Below are positions 29,849 through 39,075 of a stretch of 64,000 bases of DNA, one piece after another. The notes under the pieces were generated by a model, which was not told the DNA's origin, made no database searches, and saw only the letters and a list, made by a program, of their open reading frames with translations. The stretch spans positions 3,162,001 through 3,226,000 of the forward strand of contig CP139918.1 in assembly GCA_034423775.1 (NCBI GenBank). The letters are read 5' to 3'. Source of the DNA: Alphaproteobacteria bacterium US3C007. Its GTDB lineage: Bacteria > Pseudomonadota > Alphaproteobacteria > Rhodobacterales > Rhodobacteraceae. The position numbers were made by a program, and so were the translations under genes. How positions within the stretch are numbered: the first letter of the stretch is position 1; every line of letters begins with the position of its first letter.

Positions 29849-31150
29849 TCAAGCTGCAGAGCGCGCAGCTTTTGATTTACGGCGTTGACGCGCGCGTTGG
29901 GCCCCCGTTGTGCTCGGCTTTGCAGAATGCCCCCCCTGCGGGTTAGATCCTGAGGGTTTGCGACGACGATTTCCGTTTGGACGGGCACCATTTTTCTTTC
30001 CTGCTGGAATTTCAATGTCTTCCCAGGGGCGGCCTGAGCCAATAGGAATGCGCAGCGCCATCAGCTTTTGGATTGCCTTTAATGCATCCATTTCATCCGG
30101 CGCGCAAAACGCAACGGCTTGCCCCTCAGCGCCGGCGCGCGCCGTGCGGCCTATGCGATGCACATAATTTTCCGGAACGTCGGGCAAATCATAATTGTAA
30201 ACGAACCGCACATCGGGAATATCAAGCCCGCGCGCCGCAACATCCGTGGCCACCAAGACCTTGATAACCCCCTCGCGAAAGTCGCGAATGGCGCGATCCC
30301 GTTGCGATTGAGATTTATTCCCATGCACAGAACCTGCCGAAAAGCCGCTCTTGTGCAGCGTTTTGAGCATTTTTTCCGCGCCATGCTTGGTGCGCGAAAA
30401 TACCAGTGCCAAGTCGCCTTCATGTGTTTTCAAACGTTCGATCAAAAGGTTCATCTTCTCGGCTTTCGCCACATAATGCACAGATTGATCAATTTTATCT
30501 GCCGCTTTACCCGGCGGTGATACTTCAACTCTTACGGGCGATTGTAGGTAACTCGCGGCCAATTCATTCATTTGCTTGGGCATCGTTGCCGAAAACAACA
30601 TCGTTTGGCGCTGTTTCGGGAGAAGGCCAGCGATTTTTCGCAGGCTATGAATAAAGCCTAAATCCAACATTTGATCTGCTTCATCCAAAACCAAAAAACG
30701 GGTATCGCTGAGGGAAAGCGCTTGCCGGTCAAGTAAATCAATCAACCGGCCTGGGGTGGCGACGATAATATCCGAGCCACGCGCCGCGCGGGCGATTTGG
30801 GGCCGAATTGATACGCCTCCGACCACTAAGCCAATCTTAATGGGGGAATTAACCACCAAAAGCTTTATCGAATCGCTGATTTGCTTTGCCAATTCGCGCG
30901 TGGGCGCTAAAATCAACCCGCGCACCATTTTGGAGTCGGGTCGCCCCGTCATCTCGGATAATTGCGCCACCAATGGCGCACCAAAAGCGAAGGTTTTCCC
31001 AGTTCCCGTTTGCGCCAGCCCCAAAACATCCTTGCCGTTCAGCGCATGCGGTATCGCGTGCGATTGGATGGGCGTTGGTTCGTGAATACCCGCAGCTGTT
31101 AATTGTGCCACCAAACCTTTGGGCAGACCCATTTCTTCAAATAACGTCAC
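29849..31150 (-). CDS. DEAD-box RNA helicase (RhlE-like)
   Basis: The 433-residue ATP-dependent RNA helicase shows the whole motif set: Q motif FEEMGLPKGL with PTPIQSHAIP, motif I AQTGTGKTFAF near residue 51, LAPTRELAKQ, TPGRLIDLL, DEADQMLDLGF, SATMPKQ, then VATDVAARGLDIPDV and HRIGRTARAG. A basic Arg/Lys/Asn/Ser-rich tail of ~60 residues follows, typical of the RhlE branch in ribosome assembly or RNA decay. The start is GTG at 31148-31150 (MTLFEEMGL), with AAGGAA before it; the frame is open another 32 codons upstream without homology. Confidence 0.93.
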   Translation of the reverse strand: MTLFEEMGLPKGLVAQLTAAGIHEPTPIQSHAIPHALNGKDVLGLAQTGTGKTFAFGAPLVAQLSEMTGRPDSKMVRGLILAPTRELAKQISDSIKLLVVNSPIKIGLVVGGVSIRPQIARAARGSDIIVATPGRLIDLLDRQALSLSDTRFLVLDEADQMLDLGFIHSLRKIAGLLPKQRQTMLFSATMPKQMNELAASYLQSPVRVEVSPPGKAADKIDQSVHYVAKAEKMNLLIERLKTHEGDLALVFSRTKHGAEKMLKTLHKSGFSAGSVHGNKSQSQRDRAIRDFREGVIKVLVATDVAARGLDIPDVRFVYNYDLPDVPENYVHRIGRTARAGAEGQAVAFCAPDEMDALKAIQKLMALRIPIGSGRPWEDIEIPAGKKNGARPNGNRRRKPSGSNPQGGHSAKPSTTGAQRARQRRKSKAARSAA

Positions 31151-31525
31151 TCTGTTCCTTTTCTGGCGTAAGGTCTTGCCCAACGCCCTAACCTCAAAAC
31201 CCACGCGGCGCATCACAACGCTGCAGGCCTGTTCACAGACAAGCAACCCCGCTCAGAATGAGAAGAGGTTCTTCATCTTGTTATGCGCCCACGCGTGATT
31301 TTGGGAACGGTGCAATCTTCAAATTCGTCTTTTCGCCATTTATCTTTTTGTGATAACGGCCGGCAATCTGCTCACGCGACAGGAAGGTTTGCTGGCGCTG
31401 CATGCACCTATTCTCTGCATAAAGTCAACCCTTACCCATGAGCAGGTCAAGTAGCAAAATTAATCTAGGCTTTGCAGGTTGAAAAAAATAATTTAAAGCC
31501 CTGCCTAACGAAGAAAGGACGTGTC
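31151..31525. other. Divergent promoter region, helicase / fur
   Basis: This 375-base gap separates two divergent genes and must carry both promoters. I found no open frame with family resemblance, no tRNA, no rho-independent terminator and no clear inverted repeat of operator size. The last 60 bases before fur are AT-rich, ending in AAAGGA as the ribosome site. Confidence 0.5.
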
Positions 31526-31942
31526 ATGTCAGACAGTATAATGGACCGCTGTGAAGCCATAGCGCTGCGCATGACTGGCCAGAGGCGCATTATAGCGGGC
31601 GTATTGGAAGAGTCTGATGATCATCCCGACGTAGAAGAATTATACGCGCGCGCTTCGGCTTTAGATGCAGGAATTTCGATTGCAACCGTCTATCGCACTG
31701 TCAAACTTTTTGAAGAAGCCGGCATTCTTGAGCGCGTTGAATTCGGCGATGGGCGCGCACGCTATGAAGATGCAGAGCGCGATCATCACGATCATCTGAT
31801 CGATTTAAACAGCGGAAAAGTAATCGAATTTTTAGATCCAGAAATAGAAGCCCTGCAGGAAAAAATTGCGCAGAGACTGGGCTATCGCTTGAAGGGCCAT
31901 AAATTAGAGCTGTATGGCGTGCCGATTTCAAAACCAGAATAA
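31526..31942 (+). CDS. fur: Fur family metalloregulator (Fur/Mur type)
   Basis: The 138-residue repressor has an N-terminal winged helix (TGQRRIIAGVL to ISIATVYRTVKLFEEAGI) and a C-terminal dimer/metal domain with RDHHDHLIDLNSGKVIEF near residue 88 and HKLELYGVP near 127. The CxxC zinc site of E. coli Fur (DHLICLDCG) is replaced by DHLIDLNSG, as in alphaproteobacterial Mur proteins that sense manganese. It is not Irr, which has a different HHH heme region. So a manganese- or iron-responsive role is likely. The ATG at 31526 follows AAAGGA at 31514-31519. Confidence 0.9.
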   Translation: MSDSIMDRCEAIALRMTGQRRIIAGVLEESDDHPDVEELYARASALDAGISIATVYRTVKLFEEAGILERVEFGDGRARYEDAERDHHDHLIDLNSGKVIEFLDPEIEALQEKIAQRLGYRLKGHKLELYGVPISKPE

Positions 31943-32037
31943 CCCCGCCATTGACATCTCACTCGGCATCAATGACTGCTTAGCGTCATATGCGGCACGT
32001 TCAGCTTGCCGGGCCCATTTCATAGATCGAGCATTTA

Positions 32038-32907
32038 ATGGACAACCTTCGCGCAATCATATTCATGTGCTTGGCTATGGCAGGCTTTGCGCTTGAAGAT
32101 TTCATCATTAAAATCATCGCAGAAGAGACCCCTATCTCTCAGATCTTGATAACGATCGGCTGCTTGGGAACGGTTTTATTTTCGTTCATTGCCTTGGCCG
32201 TTAAAGCGCCGATTTTTAGCGCGGATATTTTAACCTTTCCAGTTATTTTCCGAAGCATCGCGGATCTTTTTGGCGCTTTGTTTTTTGTCACGGCCATCGC
32301 GCTTACACCTTTGGCAACCGCGTCTTCCATCTTACAAGCAACACCGTTGGTGGTGACGCTGGGCGCGGCGGTGTTTTTGAAAGAACGGGTTGGATGGCGG
32401 CGCTGGACTGCGTCTTTGGTCGGATTTGCAGGGGTTTTGCTCATCTTGCGGCCAGGAATGGCGGGGTTTCAACCAGAATCGCTTTTCGCCGTGCTGGGCG
32501 TTCTTTGCTTATCTGCAAGAGATTTGGCAACGCGGGTCATGCGCGCACAGCTCTCCTCAGTTACGGTATCAATCTATGCTTTCGTCGCCACAGCTTGCGC
32601 AGGTGTGATTGCGTTGCCATTCACGGGCCCTTTCACGCCCCTGCAGGACGTGAACTGGTTTTTATTTGCAGGCGCCGTTCTGATCGGATGCTTTGCATAT
32701 TTCACGCTGATTTCAGCCACGCGCATCGGCGATGCCTCAGTGGTTTCGCCATTTCGCTATTCCCGCCTTATTTTTGCGCTTGCTTTGGCGATGGGATTTC
32801 TTGGCGAACGACCTGATTCAACAACCTTCATCGGTGCGGCTATCATTTTAACCTCCGGAATATATATATTTTGGCGAGAGCGGGTTTTGGACCGCAAAAC
32901 TGGCTAA
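32038..32907 (+). CDS. EamA/DMT family transporter
   Basis: The 289-residue protein has ten predicted helices in two EamA repeats (FMCLAMAGFALEDFIIKII at the start; SSILQATPLVVTLGAAVFLKE closing repeat 1; DASVVSPFRYSRLIFALALAM in repeat 2). RYSRLIFAL is typical of the branch seen next to or near S-adenosylmethionine-uptake-like DMT proteins, but the substrate is not known. It lies 95 bases after fur and before eno on the same strand. Confidence 0.85.
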   Translation: MDNLRAIIFMCLAMAGFALEDFIIKIIAEETPISQILITIGCLGTVLFSFIALAVKAPIFSADILTFPVIFRSIADLFGALFFVTAIALTPLATASSILQATPLVVTLGAAVFLKERVGWRRWTASLVGFAGVLLILRPGMAGFQPESLFAVLGVLCLSARDLATRVMRAQLSSVTVSIYAFVATACAGVIALPFTGPFTPLQDVNWFLFAGAVLIGCFAYFTLISATRIGDASVVSPFRYSRLIFALALAMGFLGERPDSTTFIGAAIILTSGIYIFWRERVLDRKTG

Positions 32908-33044
32908 CCAGCGCATCTAAGCATAAATTCCGCACAAATTTCATTGCCGGATTACGGCTCAGTTAGCGCAGCGCGCCTTAAACCGAGATCTAATGCATTC
33001 ACTTTCCAACCCGAAGCTGCTAAGCGCCCTTTCGATACTATTAA

Positions 33045-34340
<1,296 letters not shown>

Positions 34341-34350
34341 TTTGGACAGG

Positions 34351-34386
34351 TCCGAGCGTTCGATCACGCTCGGATCACGTTTCTTT
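34351..34386 (+). terminator. Hairpin between convergent eno and PIN genes
   Basis: TCCGAGCGT at 34351-34359 pairs perfectly with ACGCTCGGA at 34366-34374 around a 6-base loop. On the plus strand it is followed by TCACGTTTCTTTG, a broken T-tract. It lies 10 bases after the eno stop and ends just before the PIN gene stop. A terminator for eno is the best reading; the weak T-tract lowers confidence. Confidence 0.65.
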
Positions 34387-34935
34387 GCTGACCTGTGAGC
34401 CGAGCGCCTTTGCAAGCTTTGGCAATCTGGCCTTTTTCAGCAAAGGACGGATCGTCCATTCTTGCCCGGAAAGCAGATTTGCAGTGCTCAAAACCCGCTC
34501 GGCTAACGCCTCAACGGCGGATGGCTCGGCGGTAAACGCCGCGTAAAGCAGCGCATCTGGATCGCGGCGATCCACCCCTTCTTCGCCCAAAATGTGACGC
34601 GGGAAATCTTTTTTATTCAGCGTCACGATCAAATCGGCAGATCCTGAAATAGCCGCCGCCAAAACATGGCAATCGGCGCGATCGGGCAACCAAAGGCGCG
34701 CCTCTAATGAGCTGGGCCATACGACACAGGCCTCAGGCCACGCAGCACGCAGAAGCGCGATTTCGCTGGCCGCTTGGGCAGGTCCAGTCGGGCCAAGTTT
34801 CGTGGCAGCGCGCTGCCATTCTTCCAAAATACGCTCAGACCAGATCGGCGTCCAAGCCATCGACGCCGCAACCCCCAAAAGCATCTCCCGCATAACGGTT
34901 GGAAACAAGACGCATGTATCCAATACAATTTTCAT
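34375..34935 (-). CDS. PIN domain protein (RSP_2648-type)
   Basis: The 186-residue protein has an N-terminal PIN nuclease domain: MKIVLDTCVLFPT supplies the first acidic residue, DRADCHVLAAA near residue 87 and ADLIVTLNKKDFP near 100 supply others. No antitoxin gene lies next to it. Instead its ATG overlaps the stop of the rRNA methyltransferase gene by 4 bases, a pairing kept in Rhodobacteraceae. That argues for RNA processing or quality control over a toxin role, though its substrate is unknown. Confidence 0.85.
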   Translation of the reverse strand: MKIVLDTCVLFPTVMREMLLGVAASMAWTPIWSERILEEWQRAATKLGPTGPAQAASEIALLRAAWPEACVVWPSSLEARLWLPDRADCHVLAAAISGSADLIVTLNKKDFPRHILGEEGVDRRDPDALLYAAFTAEPSAVEALAERVLSTANLLSGQEWTIRPLLKKARLPKLAKALGSQVSKET

Positions 34936-36128
34936 AGGCGATAAAACAAGGCTTTCAAATAACCGCTTTCCGCCAATTGAGGGTGCAAGGGATGATCCGC
35001 ACCGGCAAATCCAGTGTGAACCAATTGTGCCGCGCGCCCCGCACGGCCAATACCGCGATTGCAGGCAGTTCTGAATTTTACCAGATCAGCCGCGTGCGAG
35101 CAGGAGCACAGAACCAAAAAGCCCCCCTCCTCTACCAAATGAGCCGCCAGCCGCGCCACTTTTTCATACGCCCGCAACCCTGCCTCTAATGCGGGCTTGG
35201 ACGAGGCAAAAGCCGGTGGATCACAAATAACCAACCCAAATTTTTCGCCAGCTCCTGCCAGCGCTGATAATTGCGCAAAAGCATCGCCTTTTTGAATTTC
35301 AAATTTATCGACCACGCCGCTTGTAACAGCCCCTTGCATGGCAAGTTCCAGCGCCGCCTCAGACCCATCAACCGCCAACGATGATTGGGCGCCTGCCGCA
35401 AGCGCGGCCAATGAAAAACCACCAACATGGCTGAACACATCCAGCACTTTGCGCCCCTTCGCCAAACTGGCAGCAAACGCGTGGTTTGGACGTTGATCAA
35501 AATAAAGACCGGTTTTTTGACCACTTATCAAATCAGCCTTGTAAACCGCTCCGTTCATCGGCACGTCAACTGTTGTTTCGGGCCGCTCACCGATTAAAAC
35601 ATCACTTTGCGAGTCTAATCCTTCAAGCGCCCGACTGCGACCACCGGCATTTTTAAGAACGCTGGTAATTCCCTCGATTTCAAGCAAAGCCTGGCTCAAA
35701 GCGGTAAGCCGCATCTCGGCCCAAGCGGCGTTGGGCTGCACCACTGCAAGACTGCCAAAACGATCGATAACCACGCCCGGCATCCCATCGGCTTCGGCAT
35801 GTACCAAACGGTAAAACGGTTGCTCAAATAGCACCTCGCGTAACTGTAGAGCCGCGGTGAGCCGCTTTGAGAACCAGATTTGATCGATCTCTGCCTCAAT
35901 ATTGCGATCCAAAATGCGCACAGCAATTTTAGATTCAGGGTTTATTCCCCCTAAACCTATCGGGCGGCGCTCGGAATCTTCCACAATCACCACACTGCCA
36001 GCGGGAAGCTTTTTGCTGCGCCGGTCAAGCACCAGCTCATTATTGTAAATCCAAGGAAACCCTTGGCGGATGGCTTGCGCGGCGGCGTTTGGCCGCAAAC
36101 GCACGGTTGGATAAATATTCTGTGTCAT
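34932..36128 (-). CDS. RlmI-type class I SAM-dependent RNA methyltransferase
   Basis: The 398-residue protein has an N-terminal PUA domain (TVRLRPNAAAQAIRQGFPWI, residues ~7-80), an EEHEC-like middle region, and a Rossmann methyltransferase domain with KVLDVFSHVGGFSLAALAAGA near residue 213 and FGLVICDPPAFASSK near 280. This matches the RlmI/YccW family that makes 5-methylcytosine in 23S rRNA; the Rhodobacteraceae form is named RSP_2647 family. The start ATG at 36126-36128 was preferred to one 28 codons upstream without homology. It shares a 4-base overlap with the PIN gene. Confidence 0.88.
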   Translation of the reverse strand: MTQNIYPTVRLRPNAAAQAIRQGFPWIYNNELVLDRRSKKLPAGSVVIVEDSERRPIGLGGINPESKIAVRILDRNIEAEIDQIWFSKRLTAALQLREVLFEQPFYRLVHAEADGMPGVVIDRFGSLAVVQPNAAWAEMRLTALSQALLEIEGITSVLKNAGGRSRALEGLDSQSDVLIGERPETTVDVPMNGAVYKADLISGQKTGLYFDQRPNHAFAASLAKGRKVLDVFSHVGGFSLAALAAGAQSSLAVDGSEAALELAMQGAVTSGVVDKFEIQKGDAFAQLSALAGAGEKFGLVICDPPAFASSKPALEAGLRAYEKVARLAAHLVEEGGFLVLCSCSHAADLVKFRTACNRGIGRAGRAAQLVHTGFAGADHPLHPQLAESGYLKALFYRL

Positions 36129-36190
36129 GCTTTGGCTTCTAGGGGATGCGCGCGAAAAGAGAAAGTTCTTTTGCAGTGGCATTTCCGCCC

Positions 36191-36239
36191 TTGCGTCTGT
36201 TTTTCGTTTCATGATAATGCAGTTTTGTTAGCGCTAACA
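36191..36239 (+). promoter_or_regulatory. Promoter and LacI-type operator of edd-eda
   Basis: A perfect 14-base palindrome, TGTTAGCGCTAACA, lies at 36226-36239, 16 bases before the edd ATG. Its form (central CG, TTAGCGCTAA core) is that of LacI-family operators. Just upstream are a possible -35 TTGCGT (36191-36196) and -10 GATAAT (36213-36218), 16 bases apart, which would put transcription start at the operator edge. This is the layout of simple repression by a sugar-acid-responsive LacI-family protein. No such regulator gene is in the window. Confidence 0.7.
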
Positions 36240-36255
36240 GTAAAGTGTCAAAGCC

Positions 36256-38061
36256 ATGCACATGCACCCCATTATATCCGAAGTTACCAAAAAAATTATT
36301 GACCGGTCAAAACCGGACCGGGATTCTTATCTTTCAAGAATGCAAGAAGCCCGTGGCAAAGGACCACAACGGGCACATCTGTCTTGCGGAAATCAGGCGC
36401 ATGCCTACGCCGCGGCGCAACAAGATCAAAGCACTTTGGCCACTCAAGCAGGTCCGAATATCGGCATTATCACTGCCTATAATGATATGCTTTCGGCGCA
36501 TCAGCCATATGAAACCTTTCCACGCTTCATTCGCGACGTGGCGCGTGAAAATGGGGGCACGGCGCAGGTTGCTGGCGGCGTACCGGCCATGTGTGATGGG
36601 GTAACGCAGGGCCAGCCCGGGATGGAGCTCTCTTTGTTTTCACGCGATGTCATTGCATTGGCTGCCGGCATTGGCCTGTCTCATAATACATTTGACGCAG
36701 CGATTTATCTGGGTGTCTGCGATAAAATTGTACCGGGCTTGATCATAGCAGCTGCGACTTTTGGTCATTTACCGAGCATCTTTTTACCCGCAGGCCCCAT
36801 GGTTTCTGGGATTCCAAATGATGAAAAAGCAAAAATTCGACAACAATTTGCCACTGGAGAGGTTGACCGCAGCGCCTTGATGAAGGCTGAAATGGCCAGT
36901 TACCACGGGCCGGGCACCTGCACATTTTACGGAACTGCAAACTCGAACCAAATGCTTATGGAGTTTATGGGCTTGCATTTGCCGGGCGCGTCTTTCATCA
37001 ACCCCAACACGCCGCTGCGCGATGCGTTAACGGCCTATGGCACCCGCCAAGTGATGCGCTGCAGCGCGCTGGGCGGTTCATATACCCCCACCTGTGACAT
37101 TCTAAGCGAAAAAGCATTCGTGAATGGTATTGTAGGCTTAATGGCCACAGGCGGCTCTACGAACCTTGTGCTGCACCTTCCCGCCATGGCGCGCGCAGCA
37201 GGAATACATCTTACAATTGAAGATTTTGATGCGATTTCCGCGATCACGCCTTTGCTGGCGAAGGTGTATCCCAACGGTTTGGCCGATGTGAACCATTTTC
37301 ACGCGGCGGGCGGGCTAAGCTTTATGATCGGTGAGTTATTGAATGCCGGCCTGCTCCATGAGGATGTCACCACCATCATGGGCAAAGGCCTTAGCCAATA
37401 TCGCCAAGAGCCCAAACTATCAGGCGCAGATATCGAATTCCGCGCTGTTTCAGGAAACAGCGAGAATGAAAAAATTCTTCGCCCCGTGAAAACACCGTTT
37501 CAACCCAGTGGTGGCCTAAAAAAATTAGACGGAAATTTGGGCAGCGCGATGATTAAAATATCGGCCGTAGCCCAAGAGCGGCATATTATCGAAGCCCCCG
37601 CACGTATTTTTGAAACACAAGCAGCAGTAAAAGAGGCGTTCCAAAACAACAGCATCACCAGTGATACAATCTTAGTTGTGCGTTTTCAGGGCCCGCAGGC
37701 CAATGGAATGCCAGAACTTCACGGGTTGACGCCAATTTTAGCCGTGCTTCAAGATCGCGGATTGCGCGTAGCCCTGGTTACGGATGGGCGCATGTCGGGC
37801 GCCTCTGGCAAGGTACCCTCTGCAATCCATCTCAGCCCTGAAGCCGCCGTTGGAGGGCCCATTTCAAAACTGCGTGATGGTGATATGATCCGGCTAGATG
37901 CCAGCAGCGGTGCGCTTATGGTGCTGGATTCCGATTTTGGAAACCGACCCGTTCAAACCGCCGATTTGTCAGGAAATCATCAAGGAACAGGGCGCGAGTT
38001 GTTTGACATGTTCCGCAATAATGTGGGTTTGGCAACCGCCGGCGCAGGCATTGTAGTATAA
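36256..38061 (+). CDS. edd: Phosphogluconate dehydratase
   Basis: The 601-residue 4Fe-4S enzyme turns 6-phosphogluconate into 2-keto-3-deoxy-6-phosphogluconate, the first special step of the Entner-Doudoroff path. Family segments: [17 protein letters not shown] near residue 70, [18 protein letters not shown] near 109, [14 protein letters not shown] near 273, [15 protein letters not shown] near 295 and [14 protein letters not shown] near 512. Cluster cysteines appear in CDG, GVCDK and TCD contexts. An ATG two codons on is also possible; no strong ribosome site precedes either. It is followed by eda after 20 bases and preceded by a palindromic operator. Confidence 0.97.
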   Translation: MHMHPIISEVTKKIIDRSKPDRDSYLSRMQEARGKGPQRAHLSCGNQAHAYAAAQQDQSTLATQAGPNIGIITAYNDMLSAHQPYETFPRFIRDVARENGGTAQVAGGVPAMCDGVTQGQPGMELSLFSRDVIALAAGIGLSHNTFDAAIYLGVCDKIVPGLIIAAATFGHLPSIFLPAGPMVSGIPNDEKAKIRQQFATGEVDRSALMKAEMASYHGPGTCTFYGTANSNQMLMEFMGLHLPGASFINPNTPLRDALTAYGTRQVMRCSALGGSYTPTCDILSEKAFVNGIVGLMATGGSTNLVLHLPAMARAAGIHLTIEDFDAISAITPLLAKVYPNGLADVNHFHAAGGLSFMIGELLNAGLLHEDVTTIMGKGLSQYRQEPKLSGADIEFRAVSGNSENEKILRPVKTPFQPSGGLKKLDGNLGSAMIKISAVAQERHIIEAPARIFETQAAVKEAFQNNSITSDTILVVRFQGPQANGMPELHGLTPILAVLQDRGLRVALVTDGRMSGASGKVPSAIHLSPEAAVGGPISKLRDGDMIRLDASSGALMVLDSDFGNRPVQTADLSGNHQGTGRELFDMFRNNVGLATAGAGIVV

Positions 38062-38081
38062 CAAAAAATTAGGAGGCGGTT

Positions 38082-38720
38082 TTGACCCCAAGCACAGCCA
38101 GTAAAATCACGTCAGACATCTGTAAAATGGCACCGGTTATGCCGGTATTGGTTGTAGAAGATGTTGCCGTGGCGCGCCCGTTAGCCGAAGCTTTAATTGC
38201 CGGTGGCTTATCCGTGCTCGAAGTCACGTTAAGAACCCCAGCAGCGCTTGACGTGATTAAAGAAATGGCAAACGTGCCCGGCGCCACCGTCGGAGCTGGA
38301 ACATTGCTCAGCCCGAAAGATGTTACCGCCGCCCTCCAAGCTGGGGCCAAATTTGGCGTGACCCCAGGTACAACGGATCGGTTGCTTGAGGCTTGTGAAG
38401 CAGAAGACCTACCCCTGTTGCCAGGAGCGGCCACCGCAAGCGAAGTTTTAAGTTTGCTTGAACGTGGATATACGGTGCAAAAATTCTTCCCTGCTGAAGC
38501 AAATGGCGGCCCCAGCGCCCTGAAAGCAATAGGCGCGCCTTTGCCAGAAGCGATGTTTTGCCCAACTGGCGGTGTAACCCCACAAAATGCAATGAGTTAT
38601 CTGAGTTTGAAAAACACGCTTTGCGTTGGCGGCAGCTGGGTTGCGCCGAAAGCGCTGATCGAGGCGGGTAAATGGGATGATATCGAAGCCTTAGCGCGGG
38701 CGGCTTGTCATCTCGTATAA
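38082..38720 (+). CDS. eda: KDPG/KHG aldolase
   Basis: The 212-residue class I aldolase splits 2-keto-3-deoxy-6-phosphogluconate to pyruvate and glyceraldehyde 3-phosphate. It shows MPVLVVEDVAVARPLAEAL, the catalytic glutamate region LEVTLRTPAALD near residue 46, GAGTLLSPKDV, and the Schiff-base lysine motif VQKFFPAEANGG near 131. The start is TTG with AGGAGG at 38071-38076. It follows edd by 20 bases, so the two Entner-Doudoroff enzymes share one mRNA. Confidence 0.97.
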   Translation: MTPSTASKITSDICKMAPVMPVLVVEDVAVARPLAEALIAGGLSVLEVTLRTPAALDVIKEMANVPGATVGAGTLLSPKDVTAALQAGAKFGVTPGTTDRLLEACEAEDLPLLPGAATASEVLSLLERGYTVQKFFPAEANGGPSALKAIGAPLPEAMFCPTGGVTPQNAMSYLSLKNTLCVGGSWVAPKALIEAGKWDDIEALARAACHLV

Positions 38721-38796
38721 AGCTGCATCATCTGTGATCCTAAACGCGTACATTTAATATTTTGCAGATTTTGGATCAAACAGGCCCAATGCATAT

Positions 38797-39075
38797 TTAT
38801 AGAGGTCTTTCGGCCGCACGCCTGCGCCAGCCGCCGCGGCGACGCGGCGGTTCCGCCGTTTGAAGACCCAGCCTTAAAGTTTCCGTCATTGGATGTGTTT
38901 GGCTGAAGCTCTCATATTTATCCAGAAGCTGCTTTAAGATATCCCGCATATCCTCTTGGCTTGGGATCGTCAGCGCCCAATCCAAAAAAATGCTACGGCA
39001 TTCTGCGGCGCTTATATCTTGGATATTATACGCCTCACGGATCAGGGCTTTTGGGTCTAGCGCATCACCTTTCAT
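38797..39075 (-). CDS. Small conserved protein of unknown function, downstream of glnE
   Basis: A 92-residue soluble protein. The core, DPKALIREAYNI, ISAAECRSIFLDWALTIP and ILKQLLDKYESF, looks like a helical module; the tail is rich in arginine (PPRRRGGWRRRAAERP). Similar small genes after glnE occur in Rhodobacteraceae by my recollection; no function is known. ATG at 39073-39075 has AGGAGA six bases upstream inside the glnE end, so it overlaps glnE by 11 bases. An in-frame GTG at 39081 touches that ribosome site and is less likely. Confidence 0.7.
   Translation of the reverse strand: MKGDALDPKALIREAYNIQDISAAECRSIFLDWALTIPSQEDMRDILKQLLDKYESFSQTHPMTETLRLGLQTAEPPRRRGGWRRRAAERPL

Noticed and set aside
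31951..31956. TTGACA hexamer before the second DMT gene
   Set aside because: No matching -10 box at 16-18 bases, so a promoter call is not supported.
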